Source: Chalciporus piperatus
Taxonomy: Eukaryota > Basidiomycota > Agaricomycetes > Boletales > Boletaceae
DNA: 64,000 nucleotides
Direction: 5' to 3'
Assembly: GCA_038093975.1 (NCBI GenBank)
Contig: JBBPTG010000028.1
Coordinates: 124,001-188,000, forward strand
Shown: in pieces, positions 1 through 12,200 of the stretch
Layout of the letters: each line of letters opens with the position of its first letter
How positions within the stretch are numbered: the stretch's first letter is position 1
Program-made: the position numbers and the translations under genes
The notes under the pieces: generated by a model
The model's database searches: none
What the model was told of the DNA's origin: nothing
The model's input: only the letters and a program-made list of their open reading frames with translations

Positions 1-434
1 GATCAGGGCTGTCGAACGGGTTTCTGAGGAATCATATCCTTCCGGTCATTCTCGATGTCTGTTCTGTAGGCCGCGCGTTGGAGATGGCTTGTGGCGCGAA
101 GACATCTTGTCCCATCTCTTTACACAGTGAGTTCTTGGTTCTGCGCAACGATTCAAGTCACATCGCAGGGCGCGAGCTGACTGTACACGCTGTAGCCATC
201 GCATTGAGAAGAGTGAGATTCAACGAGGGGTGCACTACGAACCCTTGGAGCGAAGTTCTAGACGCTGTTTCGACTCCAGCTGGAAAGGTGGAGATGGTGG
301 TGGAGGGGGAGCGTGTGTCGTTCAGAGAGCTCGACATAACGGGAGATGAGAACGAGGAAAAACCTGACAAGTCGAAGAGCGAAGTTGCGAAGGAACTTAC
401 ACGTCGTAAGAAAAAACGCTGCACTCACAAATGA
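1..434 (+). CDS. 3' end of an unidentified gene (partial)
   Basis: The frame ending at the TGA of 432-434 is open back to the left edge of the window (from base 3), so the start lies outside. About 143 residues are visible, ending in a very basic tail rich in Lys/Arg (KSKSEVAKELTRRKKKR) that could be a nuclear localisation signal. I do not recognise the family. No intron is obvious. The gene ends about 210 bases before the start chosen for the next gene on the same strand. Confidence 0.4.
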   Translation, partial: SGLSNGFLRNHILPVILDVCSVGRALEMACGAKTSCPISLHSEFLVLRNDSSHIAGRELTVHAVAIALRRVRFNEGCTTNPWSEVLDAVSTPAGKVEMVVEGERVSFRELDITGDENEEKPDKSKSEVAKELTRRKKKRCTHK

Positions 435-441
435 TCTTAAC

Positions 442-449
442 TATATAAT
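442..449 (+). promoter_or_regulatory. TATA-like box upstream of the O-fucosyltransferase-like gene
   Basis: TATATAAT lies just after the stop of the preceding reading frame and about 200 bases before the ATG at 646. This spacing fits a fungal core promoter with a 5' UTR of about 170 bases. It is a sequence match only. Confidence 0.3.
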
Positions 450-645
450 GCATGCCTGGGTCACAAAGCTGAGCTCTACCAATGAATCTGGTCAATATCG
501 AGCGGATGATGATTCAGAGTACAGCGTGAATTCTAACTCTCACTGCCAGTGCCAAAGTAATTTTCGAGCGGGTGCAGTGGTGTACCGTGTCGATGGTTTT
601 CCACACCTCATACTTTCAATTTGTACGACTCGGACGCGTATTACC

Positions 646-2805
646 ATGCACCACACAAGCAGGCGACTAAAACGATTCGAACGATCAACTTCTTCGAGCA
701 GAGTTTTCACTGGTCGGCTTCATGAGTCCAACGGTCCGAGTCAACTTCAACTTCCCAGTGAAGACCCTAGCATCCCGAGCAGTTCTCGACATCGTCGGGC
801 GGTCCAATTGCAACTCGATCCTTTACGCGGCGCGATTCTCGTAGCGATCATCGTGGTCACCATCGTTCTCTACCTTGCACTCTGGCAGCTCGAGCGATCT
901 TCGTTCAGTTCGGTGCCAAGTGGGAACTTCGATTCGAACGCATCGAACAGGACCGCGATCTCGCAGCCCTTTGTCACCTCAGAACGAATATTGCAGAAGT
1001 ATCCGGTCACCGTTGTCCAAGATGCATCCATCTCGCGTCCCACAGACCAACCAAACTCACGAGGTGGCGGCCGTTCAGCTGTTTCGTCGACCGATATGGA
1101 TCGCTTGCCACCCAAAGCTGCTGCATGGCCACCACTCATCACTCGCGTTCCAGAGGAACACACCGGGGATTTCAAGGAGGAGACTGCAGGTTTCCATTCT
1201 AACAAGGATGACGATCCACCTTCCTCGCTCTCCGACTCCTTCGACATTGCCTATTGCAATGGAACATGCCGCTTCCTCCTCCCCGTACGAGTTGGCGAAC
1301 AAGAGTCCAAAGCCCGCCTGCACTTTATCCAACTGCTCAAACTCGCTGAAAGACTGAACAGGACACTCGTGTTGCCGAACGTTGGCAAGAGCCGTATGAG
1401 CGCGTGCTCGAAGTGGCCGTTCGAGACGTACTATGACACGACCGCGTTCACGAGTCGCTCTCCGGGTCTCCCAACTACCACGAATCTCAGTACGTTTATG
1501 AGATGGATCGACGAGAGGCCAGCATTGCCAAGCAGCTTCTTCGTTTCCATGGATTTTCTACCCAAGGACAGTTGGCGTGCTCTCGGATCTCTGGACACAG
1601 AGGTTGAGCTGCCATTCATCGTGGAGGACACGGGAGTCGATTCAAGGGTGTCATCCTGTCTCGAATCCAAGTTTCCTCGATTGCGCTCTTCGATACCAGC
1701 GACAGGGTTGTCCATCATGTTCGGTCCAGCTTCGCACGAGATGCACCCGAATGGGTCGTATCATATCGTACAGCTTCTATCGGGACGGCTGAATACGCCT
1801 GCAAGGTCTGACTTCGATTTGATGACTGGACCAGGATATGAATATCCGCATATATTCCCTGAGTACTCTGATCCACAGGATACGTCTCTCACTGACGTAG
1901 GTGTTCTGGTCGTCGAATACGATCTTCGCCACCCTCTCTTCGCACACTCGGACTCGGACTCGGGCCTTTACTTCAATCTCCACTACGCACCAGCCCTCTA
2001 CGACCTCGCCGATCGCATCTCTGAGAACCTTGGTCCTTTCGTCGGTGTCCATTGGAGAATGGAAAACGTCCCTGTAGAGAATCTAGCATGGTGCGCTGCC
2101 TCTCTGGTCAGTAAACTCTATCGAATTCTCCAGGACGAAGTCATGGGGAAGGACATCCGACACGTGTGGCTAGCGACCGACTATGCTCTTCCACTCGTTT
2201 TCAACACGGAGGACGTACAGAGGATTCCTGGTGGGAGTCGGAGTCAACACGAGAAGAGTCCCGTGGGGGAACATCCATTGCTGCACCACAGCCCGCCAAA
2301 AAAATCGAGCACGTTCAAGACTATCTCACCCGAGCACGAAGACGCGATGGACGTGCTCACCGAGGCGTTCCGACCAGGGGGAGACCTCGAGTCGTGGAAG
2401 TTGACCGATCTCGCAGAGCAGCTCCGGTGGTATCCCTACGTCGAAGGAAAGTTCGCCATCGACGAGGCGTTGTTGGACGACTCGGGCGTGTTTGGGATTC
2501 TGGATAAGTTGGTTGTCGTGCATGCAAAGGTGTTCGTCAGTGGTTCCCCGGAGTGCAGCAAAGTTAGGTTCGTATTTCTCAGCATGATTGAGAAGCATAT
2601 ATTCATGTCTATCCAAGTTCGTTCTCCAAACAAGTCATCGAATCCCGGGAGGAGTCTTTTGAAGCACATCGCGGTCGGGATTCGCTTCAAAATGTCGTCG
2701 AATACTTTGGCAAGTGATGTGAACGGTATAAAAAAGGTACTGTTGGTAGCATATAATACACGCGCACCGCTGATGCCCGGCTTCTACTCATATTCTTGTT
2801 GGTAG
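646..2805 (+). CDS. GDP-fucose protein O-fucosyltransferase-like type II membrane protein
   Basis: The frame is open from 346, but the ATG at 646 (MHHTSRRLKRFERS) is preferred because a TATA-like box lies at 442-449. The protein has a short basic cytosolic end, then one hydrophobic anchor (near GAILVAIIVVTIVLYLALW), then a long lumenal part. This is a Golgi/ER type II topology. The lumenal part has the family signatures CNGTCRFLLPVRVGEQESKA, LVLPNVGKSRMS and FVGVHWRMENV, the last matching the HxR motif of fungal O-fucosyltransferase-like proteins. The conserved C-terminal segment (LLDDSGVFGILDKLV...FVSGSPECSKV) is followed by about 90 residues with no family resemblance, so the 3' end may be altered or an intron missed. 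The 3' part from about 2268 is duplicated at 5071-5548. Confidence 0.75.
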   Translation: MHHTSRRLKRFERSTSSSRVFTGRLHESNGPSQLQLPSEDPSIPSSSRHRRAVQLQLDPLRGAILVAIIVVTIVLYLALWQLERSSFSSVPSGNFDSNASNRTAISQPFVTSERILQKYPVTVVQDASISRPTDQPNSRGGGRSAVSSTDMDRLPPKAAAWPPLITRVPEEHTGDFKEETAGFHSNKDDDPPSSLSDSFDIAYCNGTCRFLLPVRVGEQESKARLHFIQLLKLAERLNRTLVLPNVGKSRMSACSKWPFETYYDTTAFTSRSPGLPTTTNLSTFMRWIDERPALPSSFFVSMDFLPKDSWRALGSLDTEVELPFIVEDTGVDSRVSSCLESKFPRLRSSIPATGLSIMFGPASHEMHPNGSYHIVQLLSGRLNTPARSDFDLMTGPGYEYPHIFPEYSDPQDTSLTDVGVLVVEYDLRHPLFAHSDSDSGLYFNLHYAPALYDLADRISENLGPFVGVHWRMENVPVENLAWCAASLVSKLYRILQDEVMGKDIRHVWLATDYALPLVFNTEDVQRIPGGSRSQHEKSPVGEHPLLHHSPPKKSSTFKTISPEHEDAMDVLTEAFRPGGDLESWKLTDLAEQLRWYPYVEGKFAIDEALLDDSGVFGILDKLVVVHAKVFVSGSPECSKVRFVFLSMIEKHIFMSIQVRSPNKSSNPGRSLLKHIAVGIRFKMSSNTLASDVNGIKKVLLVAYNTRAPLMPGFYSYSCW

Positions 2806-4970
2806 CAGTCCATTGCGTGTCGTCGTTTTTCCTTGTGCAAGTATCATTGATTATCTTTTATCACGCATTGGATTGTGGTTCGTGTGCCTTTGTCGGACGG
2901 AACGACAGGCGATGGCGTTTCCGTTGTCGGTTTGGTTGCTGCATCATGGTCAAGTTGCAGCGTCAACGAGTCAAGTGTCATTTGAAAACGAGGGATTCAT
3001 AGATACCTAGCGCGGTCGTAACGAGGAATGCAAATATATTGTGCTAGATGCCAAACGGAAAAATACGAAATCACGGGGAGGGAGGGGTCCAATACTACAG
3101 ATGTGGTATGTAGGTAGTCCAGGAGATCGTCTGGTATGCGGAAGCTGGGAGGGCGCGGAGACTGGCGAGCATGAGTGAAACAATGAGCATTCGGGATATT
3201 ATACCAGCAAAGAGACAGAAGAAGAGAAGATAGGTTACGAAGTCATTGATACATCCAGCCAGAATTAGACCAGCGATGAGCATTGGCGACACAGCCAAAA
3301 AAAGCGATGCAACACGCCAGGTGGTTCTCTCGGCTACAGTGGGGAATTCGAAATTCCATGCGATCAAGTGTAGTCCTCCAAGAACAACCCAAGTGCCGAA
3401 GAGCACACCCAAGGCCGTAAAGTCACCATCTGGGAGACTCCTACCGAAAAATACGCCGCTCCAATCTCTGGCAGTATGAATGGGTGTATTATCCTGGGAT
3501 ACACATTCAATGCAAGATCCGTTGCCGCATCAAGGTACGGACATGAGATCGCACCAATGTCTTTTCGTCGTCATCCTGAGAACCTGACTCCATGGTCTTC
3601 CTGGATAGGCAGGCCATCCAAGACCACATGCCATCATTGGGTCGATCCTTGAATGCTGAGCTGGAGCGGTAGTGAGTAGCCTTCGCACCCAATACGACAA
3701 ACACTTGCAAAACTGTTTTCGGATCTTCAGGCAGTGTGACATTGGGCGAATAGAAGATGTGAGGGCGCTGGCAGCCCATCGGCTTGTGCCACCAAAAGAA
3801 AAATAGTGGAAGGGCCATACACAGTGTGTCCAGTTCGATCAGTGTAACAGCGAGGTGGTTAGCCCCCCGAACGACGACCTGGATAGTGAACCAGAAAAGT
3901 TGAACGATCAAGATAGCTTTCCCCAACCAATCCGAGTTGCTCCTTTCCCTGATGTCCTCCACTGTGATCACTGGATTCGTTATCTTCTTCTGCCCAACAA
4001 GCTCCAGGAATTCTTTGCCATCGATCTCCCTGCTATACCTGTCCTCGCGGTAAACAAAGCCACCCATGAGAGCAAAGTGACTATGGGTCATTGTCCACCC
4101 ATAACCCTCCTCTGAAGTTGGGGAATTCAGCCAGAAGTAGCATGCTACAGGATCGAGGAGAACACACCGTGAAATTTGTCCACCACCAGGCGAGCTTGGA
4201 ACCAATCAATGAAGGCATCCATCATGAGCAACTCTGGGACGAAAAACGCCAACAGAACTAGCCCCAGCCTATGTAACAAAATGTTGTTCCACTTCCAATG
4301 GGGCATCGGAATATCAGGGTGAACGGCGTGCCACACGCAGATTAGAAGGGTTACCCCACAACTTGCGAGGATGCCCAAGACGCTGCGATGGCTGCAGGCG
4401 GTTGCATCGTATGACGGACAGTCCGAGGAGGTGGTGTTTGTCGTGGCTCCCTGAGCGAACGTTGCGAGGACCAAGAGCACGAGAATGTGGGGGATCATGA
4501 CAAGCAGGCTGAGCGGACTGGGGTGGAGGGATATTGATTCGGAAGAGAGGGCGAGACGATTCTCGAGGCTTGAGTGCCAGCGGATCAGGGGGGATTACGG
4601 TCACAGGTTGTTCTGTCACTTCAACGAGATCTCCAAAAATAAGCCAGGCACGGCCAGTGGGCGAGCGCTGTGGCATGGTTCATTAGTTGCGGCGTCGGTG
4701 AAGCCGCAGAAGTCTATAAACCACAATCCCCCCGGTCAAAAAGTGGCATGGTTCTGTGGAACTGGGTAGTCGATGATGGATATTTACCCAGAAGAACAAT
4801 GATTGACGGGACCGAGAAGACAGAAGGTGGTCACGGACTCAGTTCAGACCAGTGCTTGACATCGGGCGTGGATCAACCTCATGGTTTGATGTGGGAAGAA
4901 CCATTATGATTGGACCAATGCTCCGGAAACTGAATTGCTCAAGAGGGGTCGGCCGCCAGCACGTATCGAT
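2268..4970. repeat. Tandem segmental duplication, unit A
   Basis: This block holds the 3' third of the O-fucosyltransferase-like gene, the spacer, and membrane-protein copy 1 with its upstream region. It matches 5071-7665 in the same order and orientation, with scattered substitutions and small indels. The break is inside the coding sequence near the repeated ATCCATTGCTGCACCA. Downstream, homology fades after the shared CAATGCTCCGGAAA-type segment. Confidence 0.8.
3095..4498 (-). CDS. Fungal multi-pass membrane protein, copy 1 (integrity uncertain)
   Basis: The start is MIPHILVLLVLATFAQGATT, a clear signal peptide. A Cys-bearing stretch (DCPSYDATACSHRS) and a first membrane segment (ILASCGVTLLICVWHAVHPDIP) follow. 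The middle exon has the block WLNSPTSEEGYGWTMTHSHF and ALMGGFVYREDRYSREI, then several membrane segments. The last exon ends FPTVAERTTWRVASLFL...YQTISWTTYIPHL. I know this as a widespread Agaricomycete membrane family without an established function. The join between first and middle exon would need an implausible ~23-base intron near 4150-4172, so this copy may be damaged. Copy 2 lies at 5880-7206 and a truncated copy 3 at 24936-25338. Confidence 0.55.
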
Positions 4971-5070
4971 GCGATGCACCGACTTCAACTTGAAAAGCCT
5001 GAGGTCTTGAGCGAGAAGTTTGGGTGCTTGCTCCAACTCCATTATGATGACAGGAGTGGGGTGCGATCCA
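4499..5070. other. Intergenic spacer between the duplicated units
   Basis: This is the upstream region of membrane-protein copy 1. Its counterpart lies upstream of copy 2 (about 7207-7665). No further gene is supported. Confidence 0.5.
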
Positions 5071-5548
5071 TTGCTGCACCAGCCTCGGGCCGCAAAAAAA
5101 ATCGAGCACGTTCAAGGATATCTCACTAGAGCACAAAGACGCGATGAACGTGATCACCGAGGCGTTCCAACCAGGTGGCGACCTCGAGTCGTGGAAGTTG
5201 ACCGATCTCGCAGAACAGCTCCGGTGGTATCCCTACGTCGAAGGAAAGTTCGCCATCGACGAGGCGTTGTTGGACGACTCGGGTGTGTTTGGGATTCTGG
5301 ATAAGTTGGTCGTGTGTTCGTCAGTGGTTCCCCGGAGTGTAGTACTTCTTAGCACGATCAAGTCGCATACATTGATGTCTATCCTAGTTCGTTCTCAAAA
5401 CAAGCCATCGAATCCCGGCAGGAGTCGTTTGAAGCACATCACGGTCGGGATTCGCCTCGAAATGTCGTCGAATACTTTGGCAAGTGATGTGAACGGTATA
5501 AATGTTGGTAGTTGTCAGTCCATTGCGTGTACAAGTATCATTGATTAA
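5071..5548 (+). pseudogene. Duplicated 3' fragment of the O-fucosyltransferase-like gene
   Basis: The stretch EAFQPGGDLESWKLTDLAEQ through LLDDSGVFGILDKLV repeats the C-terminal part of the gene at 646-2805 nearly residue for residue. It begins abruptly with no anchor, no HWRME motif and no start region. The original and the copy diverge around the Cys of FVSGSPECSKV: this copy reads VCSSVVPRSVV, which indicates small indels. It is the left edge of duplication unit B. Confidence 0.8.
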
Positions 5549-5879
5549 TGTTTGTCACGCATTGGATTGTGATTCCTCCGTCTTTATCGGACGTCATCCA
5601 CAGAACGACAGGTGATGCCGCGTTTCCGTTGTCGGTTTGGTTGCTGAGTGATGCGCAATCCGAGTCGGCCTCCTTCTCTCGTGGGCCTTGACACTCACTG
5701 CACCATGTTCGAGTTGCAGCGTCAACGAGTCGAGTATCATTTGAAAACGAGGGATCCAGACAGATCCAGACCATCAGCAGAACATAGATACCTAGTGCGG
5801 TCGTAACGAGGAAGACGAAGAAATCATGCTAGATGCCAAACGGAAACATACGAAATCACGGAGAGGGAGGGGTCCAACA

Positions 5880-7206
5880 CTACAGATGTGGTATGTAAGC
5901 AGTCCAGGAGATCGTCTGGTATGCGGAAGCTGGGAGGGCGCGGAGACTGGCGAGCATGAGTGCAACAAGGAGCATTCGGGATATTATACCTGCGATGAAA
6001 CAGAAGAAGAGAAAGGTGTGTCCTAAGAAGACCGAACCGATACACCAATCCAGAAGTGCACTGGCAGAGATGAGGAACATCGGCGACCCAGTCAAAACAA
6101 GTGACGCAGCACGCCAGATGGTTCTTTCGGCTACAGTGGGGAAATCAAAATTCCATGCGATCAAGTGTAGACCTCCAAGAACAACCCAAGTGGTCAAGAG
6201 CACACACAAGTCCAAATTTTCATCACCACTGGCATGGAGGCATCCTTCAAACCAATCTCTGGCAGAAATAATGGCACTATCCTGGGATACGCATTCAATG
6301 CAAGTTCCGTTGCCCCATCAAAATACGAACATTAGATCGCACCGACATGGTCTTCCTGGATAGGCAGGCCATCCAAGACCATGTATTATTGGGTCGAGCC
6401 TTGAACGCTGAGCTGGAGGGCAGTGAGTGGTCTTCGCACCGGTGTGACATCGGGCGAATAGAAGATGCGAGGGCGCTGACAGCACAATGGCTTGTGCCAC
6501 CAGAAGAAAAAGAGTGGAAGTGTCAGCACAGCCATACACACTGTGTCCAGTTCGATCAGCGTGACAGCAAGGTGGTTTGCACCCCGAACGACGGCCTGGA
6601 GAGCGAACCAGAAAAGTTGAACAACCAAGATAGCTTTCCCCAACCAATCTGATTTGCTCCTTTCCCTGATGTCCTCCAATGTGATCACTGGATTCGTTAT
6701 CTTCTTCTGCCCAACAAGCTCCAGGAATTCTTTGCCATCGATCTCCCTGCTATACCTGTCCTCGCGGTAAACAAAGCCACCCATGAGAGCAAAGTGACTA
6801 TGGGTCATTGTCCACCCATAACCCTCCTCTGAAGTTGGGGAATTCAGCCAGAGGTAGCATGCCAAAGGATCGAGGAGAACGCACCGCAAAATTTGTCCAC
6901 CATCAGGCGAGCTCTTCACCAATCACTGCAGGCCTTCATCATCAACAACTCCGGGACGAAAAACGCCAACAGAACTAGCCCCAGCCTTTGTAGAAAAATG
7001 TTATACCACTTCCAATGGGGCAACGGAATATCAGGGTGAACGGCGTGCCAGACACAGATCAAAAGGGTTAGTCCGCAACTTGCGAGGATGCTGCGATAGC
7101 TGCAGGCAGTTGCATCACATGTCGGACAGTCCGAGGAGGTGGTGTTTGTAGTGGCTCCCCGAGCGAACGTTGCGAGGACCAAGAGCACGAAAACGTGGGG
7201 GATCAT
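5880..7206 (-). pseudogene. Fungal multi-pass membrane protein, copy 2 (frame-disrupted)
   Basis: Starts MIPHVFVLLVLATFARGATT and follows copy 1 closely. After PELLMMKACSDW the frame hits TGA, where copy 1 reads on through DWFQARLVVDKF. The difference is a small indel near 6920. The middle block (FWLNSPTSEEGYG equivalent, reading LWLNSPTSEEGYG) and the last exon (VAERTIWRAASLVLTGSP...YQTISWTAYIPHL) remain recognisable. A stop plus a frame change makes a working product unlikely unless an unrecognised intron removes it. Confidence 0.6.
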
Positions 7207-7665
7207 CCTGAGCGGGCTGGGGTGAAGGGTCATCGATTGTGAAGGAAGGGCGAGACGATGCTCGATGTCCAAGTATCAGTGGATCAAGGGGGATTACAGT
7301 TTTGCATGCCACTTCAATGAGGTCTTCACAAAAATAAGCCACCCTCGTGCAACCCTCGTGCTGTGGGCGAGCGCTCAAACCCTGTAGCATGGATCATTGA
7401 TTGCGGAGTCGGTGAAGCCTCAGAGGTCTATAACTCACAATTTCCTTGGCTGTGAAGATAGTCAACGTGTCACAACACGGATATTTGTGCAGAAGAACGA
7501 TGAATGATAGGACCGAGATGACAGAGGGTCACGGACTCGGTTCAGACCAGCGCTTGATATCGGTTCAGGGCATTCGTCCGATGCGAGAAGGATCATTTTA
7601 ATTGGATCGATGCTCCGGAAATCGAATCACTCAACGAGGCGAAATTGTGTGCTAGTGCATATCAC

Positions 7666-8650
7666 ATTAACACCGTACGCCAGGAAGGATACAGGATGGT
7701 TGAGTGTCAATACACCCTAGTATCACGTTGTTCGAAACTGATTCCTAACCGAAACAACGATCATGTAAGTAATGTAGAAGAGGCACAGAGGAGGCATGCA
7801 GGAGGCGAGTGTGACCCATGCGTGATCGAATCATGTACAAACCAAACCTGTTTCTTCCTAGTTTCTTCCTTTGGGAAGACATATTAGTTTTTAACGAGGT
7901 TTTGCGATCCGCCTTATTGAAAAAAGTCAGGTTGTGAGGGTGGCGTCAAACAGGCTCCGCGACAGTTAAGCAACAAGGCGTCGTGGTCAGGACAGTTGGG
8001 GGAGGTGCAATTGGTGGGATTATGGAGAATAGGATGAGCGGGAACTAGGGTTCTCGTTTGCCAGTGGAAGGTGAGAGCGAGACGACGCTCAGGCTTACCT
8101 GCCAGGTTTCTGCCGGTCACGTATAGCAGTGTATCCTCCTCGGGTCAGCGAGCATCAATGCTATGGACTGGTCCAGAAACCAGGGAGGTCTTGACAAAGG
8201 GAAGTCGATATCCTTGGTAAGAAGGGAGAATTTTTTTCTGTGCTTCCTTCAGCTTCATTATGCATTCGATGTTGATGGGAATTGGTGCGATTGGGCAATC
8301 CCGCAGCAATGAGGTGGTCGTCTTGCATCTCACGTACGGTACACCCACACAACATTCCTGTATTAAATTGGTCAACTTTTGATGGGACCCTATGGGACCA
8401 ATGTTGTGTGCTCCGTGGAACCGTATAGACCTCTGGTGTTTAAGCTGAGGGCTGAGGGGTTCAAGTTCTTGATGGCGTCGGGAGTCAGCGCAGACGCGTT
8501 CGCGGCCAAGGTCAAGTTCTCACGCAACACTCAACTTGGGTAGTCTCCCGTAGGTAGTCGTTCCTACTCATCCAAGTACGTCCTACAGAACTGTTCCACG
8601 TAATTCGATCGGATATCAACTCTCATCGAAATTCGCTTGGGCCACGAACG
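7666..8650. other. Intergenic region
   Basis: About 1 kb without a supportable gene. The stretch near 7735-7790 resembles the region upstream of membrane-protein copy 3 near 24770-24815 in reverse orientation (shared cores around CGAAACAACGATCA and GTAAGTAATGTAGAAG). It is probably the shared 5' flank of that family. Confidence 0.4.
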
Positions 8651-8866
8651 ATGACCCCAGTGCCCGTCGAGGTGATCCACCAGATATTTGGCCTCCTCGA
8701 TCCGTTAGAAGTCCTCCGGCTGAGAAAAGTAATCCGCTGCTAGCGTTCTCTGACCTGATCGCTGACTCGTGACCCCGCTAGGTTTCTAGGCAATTCCGGG
8801 ATATAAGTCACGAACCCAGACTCTGGAGGGACTTATACTCCAACGCTCGTTTAATGCTCCCACCTG
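8651..8866 (+). pseudogene. F-box protein gene, 5' part (split by Plavaka-1)
   Basis: ATG at 8651 opens MTPVPVEVIHQIFGLLDPLE, a textbook F-box start. A 53-base intron (8729-8781, GTAATC..CTAG) follows, then VSRQFRDISHEPRLWRDLYS and NARLMLPP. The frame stops at the left end of the transposon at 8867. It resumes in frame at 16744 if the element and one copy of the TG target duplication are removed. F-box proteins recruit substrates to SCF ubiquitin ligases; the substrate-binding part is in the 3' half. In this allele the gene is broken. Confidence 0.85.
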
Positions 8867-8890
8867 CATCACAAGACGTGCAGAAACCAG
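8867..8890 (+). repeat. Plavaka-1 left TIR
   Basis: 24 bases, an exact reverse complement of 16720-16743; starts CATCACAAG. It is preceded by the TG target duplication at 8865-8866. Confidence 0.92.
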
Positions 8891-9210
8891 GCATTGCCCG
8901 ATTTGGAATGTCACGCATGTCACCGTTGAAACGATCACGCCCGCGTCATGTCAGTGACGTCAGGCGCTCGAAAACATCCTGACATCGTTTTTCTTCGTTG
9001 CCCGCAGCAGACATTGTCCTGTCGTGTTCAAAATGTAACGGATATCCCCTCGTCGCGTAGATAGCATGCTGGTATTGCAAGGTATTACAGGCCATTGTCA
9101 AACCCAAGTCTCTACCTCGCATGAACAACGAAACAAATATAAACGCCCTAGGAGTCCTCGACGCGCTCGCGCTCGCCACGATCACCATATATCAAACGAA
9201 TGCCAACTGC

Positions 9211-12200
9211 TCATAGCGCACCATATCCCTCCTGAGCCCAAATATCATCATCCAGCTCTTCTCCCTCGTCGGCCACAACACGGTCGAGCTCGTTCTCATA
9301 GTCCTCGTCAGTAACCTCTCGATCAATACCTTCGCCTTCTTCTCTCCCGTCCTCATTCCCGTCAATGTCCGGTTCAACGTCCTCGTCACTGGCAACCTCT
9401 TCCTCAACGACCTCGTCACCTACCTCGTCGTCCCCAAAGTCCTCAGGAACGCGCCCCTCCCGTTGCAAAAAATCGTCCCAATCTCGAGTAGCCTTGTGGC
9501 CAATTCCTCCGCCCCGAAAACGCATGAACATATCACGGTCAACGAACCTGCATAATGTTTAGCTTATTTGCGACACAACACGATAACCGACTTACATATT
9601 GACATAAAAATATCGCCAATCGACATTCCAACTACTATCCACCTGAGGACGGGCGAAGGTTTGATTAAGATGTTCTGAGTCGTCTGTTCCACCGTAAGCG
9701 AAACCAGGTATGAGATGGACCCCTCGAATGACTAAGTTCGGGTCAATGAAGCCGAACGCATCTGCTGAATGATCTTTTTCGAAGAACTGAACACGGTAAA
9801 GGCGCTTTGCATCCCATCCGCCACGATGATTTGAATCCAATTGAAACCACTGAACGAAAAGGATGTCCATCCGAACGGGCTTCGCAAAGTGCGAGTATTG
9901 GTCCTCTCGATGCTCCACCATGATGTGGAAGATTTTTACCACGCGCGCATACCAGTAAGGGTGTGTTCGCTCGTCCTCCTGTGAGAGGACCATGATATCA
10001 GCACGTGACAGTGGGTTGATCGTGTCTTGCTCGCGTCGGAGATCGTAAGTCGTGTAGTTGATGCGTAAGAGCGGATGGTTGTGGATCTTGTTGTTGTAAA
10101 AGACGAGACAGTTCCGGTCTTCGTCCGTGAAGTCGTATTCATCGCCGTTGTACGCGAGTCCACGCATGCGTGCCAATACATGATCTTTGAGTCTGGGGAG
10201 GAAGTTCTAATATACGACATATTAGCCTAAATAAGTTGAATGAATGAATACGCACCACAATAGCGGGATCTTCGCCTTGTTCTCCGAGCCATTCTGTGAG
10301 GTCCTGAATGTCTCGTGATGTCGTAGCAATGTGATAATGATCTGCTGGAGATGACCGTACTCGTTCTCGTCGTTGAGGTCGGGTATCTTCGGTTACAAGT
10401 GATTCTCGTGCAGTGTTTACCCTGCGTACGAACCGCTCTATTGCTTCTTGGTTCGCCATACTCGTGACCATCATTCCCTTCTTCTTTCCTGACCGTGGAA
10501 AGCGCCGCTTTGCATAGCGATGCTCAAGCTCGCCCTGCAATAGTGCGTGAGTCAATTAGTAGCGAAAATAAACGGAAATAGAACGTACAGTCTGAGTGGA
10601 GTAATTATCTGTTGTACCAAACTGACGGATAGTGTTGGCATAGTCACCGAGGGCGTGAAATTTATAAGTCGAAAGATTCAGACTCTTCATCTTCGGCCCC
10701 GTCGAAGACTTTGCTGATGTCGTTGACTTGGTATGCTTTGCGGCAAGAGCTGCTTCACGACGTCCGCGGACTGCATATTCATGTGGGAGCTCGGTTGTGT
10801 GGTAAAATGCACATGTACTTCGTTCAAATTTTCTCGTTGCTCGGCCTAGGGAGATGGTCGTTATTTCAAGAAGGGAGAGAGTGTCGTCTGTGTGCATCCG
10901 GAGTTTTCCCAACGCATGCCATGTTGCCAGAACAAACAGTAGATCAAGAACAATGGTATTGTGTGGCTCCGGGAGCAGTCCCTCAAAGACGGGAAGACTG
11001 CACTGTACGACGACAAGTGAATTATTCTTGTCTAATATCATAATTCATGTCGTACTTACCTGTAATAGGTCTTCATAGTCACGCGCAGCCAGTCTTTTCA
11101 TAGACGAGGCATTCTGATGGAATTTTCTGATGGTGCCTCGACCAAATGTTGGAACCCGACGGTATCTAGGTTGTGTCAAACATGTCCCGTGATGAAAATA
11201 ACATCACATACCTCCAGTTAAGTTCTTGGACTGCTATTCCTCCCGCTGCATGCAAAATACGCATCAAATGTATGAAAATTGCCTTCCAAACCCCTAGTTC
11301 AAACTCGTGGAGAAAGTCAACCACAAGTAGGAGGAAGAAGTTGATTGCGAAGATGCCAAATGCACTCTATCAGCGCCGCGAGAGAAGTGTCAGACTGTTA
11401 GTATCAAATTGTCGAGAATTAAATAAGCTTGGTACATACACAAACAGGGGTGAGTGATTGGCTTTCAAGATACTTCGCGACGGCTCTACTCGATATCTTT
11501 TTACCATACTTGAACATCTTTTTGCGTGCCTTCTTAATCTTGTTACGATATGCCTCGTTGTTTTCACGAGTTCTCTTTCGGGTCGCGATGTCAGCTTTAT
11601 CTCCCATTTCACGGACATTCTTCTTCTCTGCAAGGCACCGGGGACAAAGACATTTTCCCAAAAATTTGACGCATGCCATCAATACTCTCGGGTGCAAAGT
11701 TCAGTGATGAATAGATAAGAAGGTCTATATGGCTTACTTTTCTGGGTAGTCGGCAGCATGTGTGAAGAATCGCGGGAATGCTCGCCGCGTGATACCATCA
11801 CCAAATTCCATCACCATTCCAGACTCATAAGCTTTCCTGAAGGCATCGTCGTTCAGCAACAACTGCCACACTGCATGGACGAGTTCCCGCTTGCAATAGG
11901 TATACATTTCTTCTGTTGATGGCTCATCGTAAGCCCTTTGATAGATATCCTGGAAATCGTCTGGCAACTATGATAGCGGTGAGCTAATTGTGTGTGGTAA
12001 TTAATTTATGTTACGCACTTTTGGAATATATGCAACATGATGGCATGCTCCCGAGGTTGGCTTACCACGAGCATATTTAGATTGATTGCCGAAGAAGAGA
12101 TAAATTGGCCAGAGTGATGCGTCACCAAAGTTTGCGAGCTGGGTGGCATCGGACCAAAACATAAGAGGCACAACGATGCGCTCATATGTATCACCTGCCT

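Larger units (their letters stand above)
5071..7665. repeat. Tandem segmental duplication, unit B
   Basis: Direct copy of 2268-4970: a truncated O-fucosyltransferase-like 3' end followed by membrane-protein copy 2 and its upstream region. The two units differ by scattered substitutions and several indels. Confidence 0.8.

Noticed and set aside
870..2690. Several overlapping frames of 60-160 codons on both strands across the O-fucosyltransferase-like gene
   Set aside because: Shadows of a real coding frame; no independent domain or signal.
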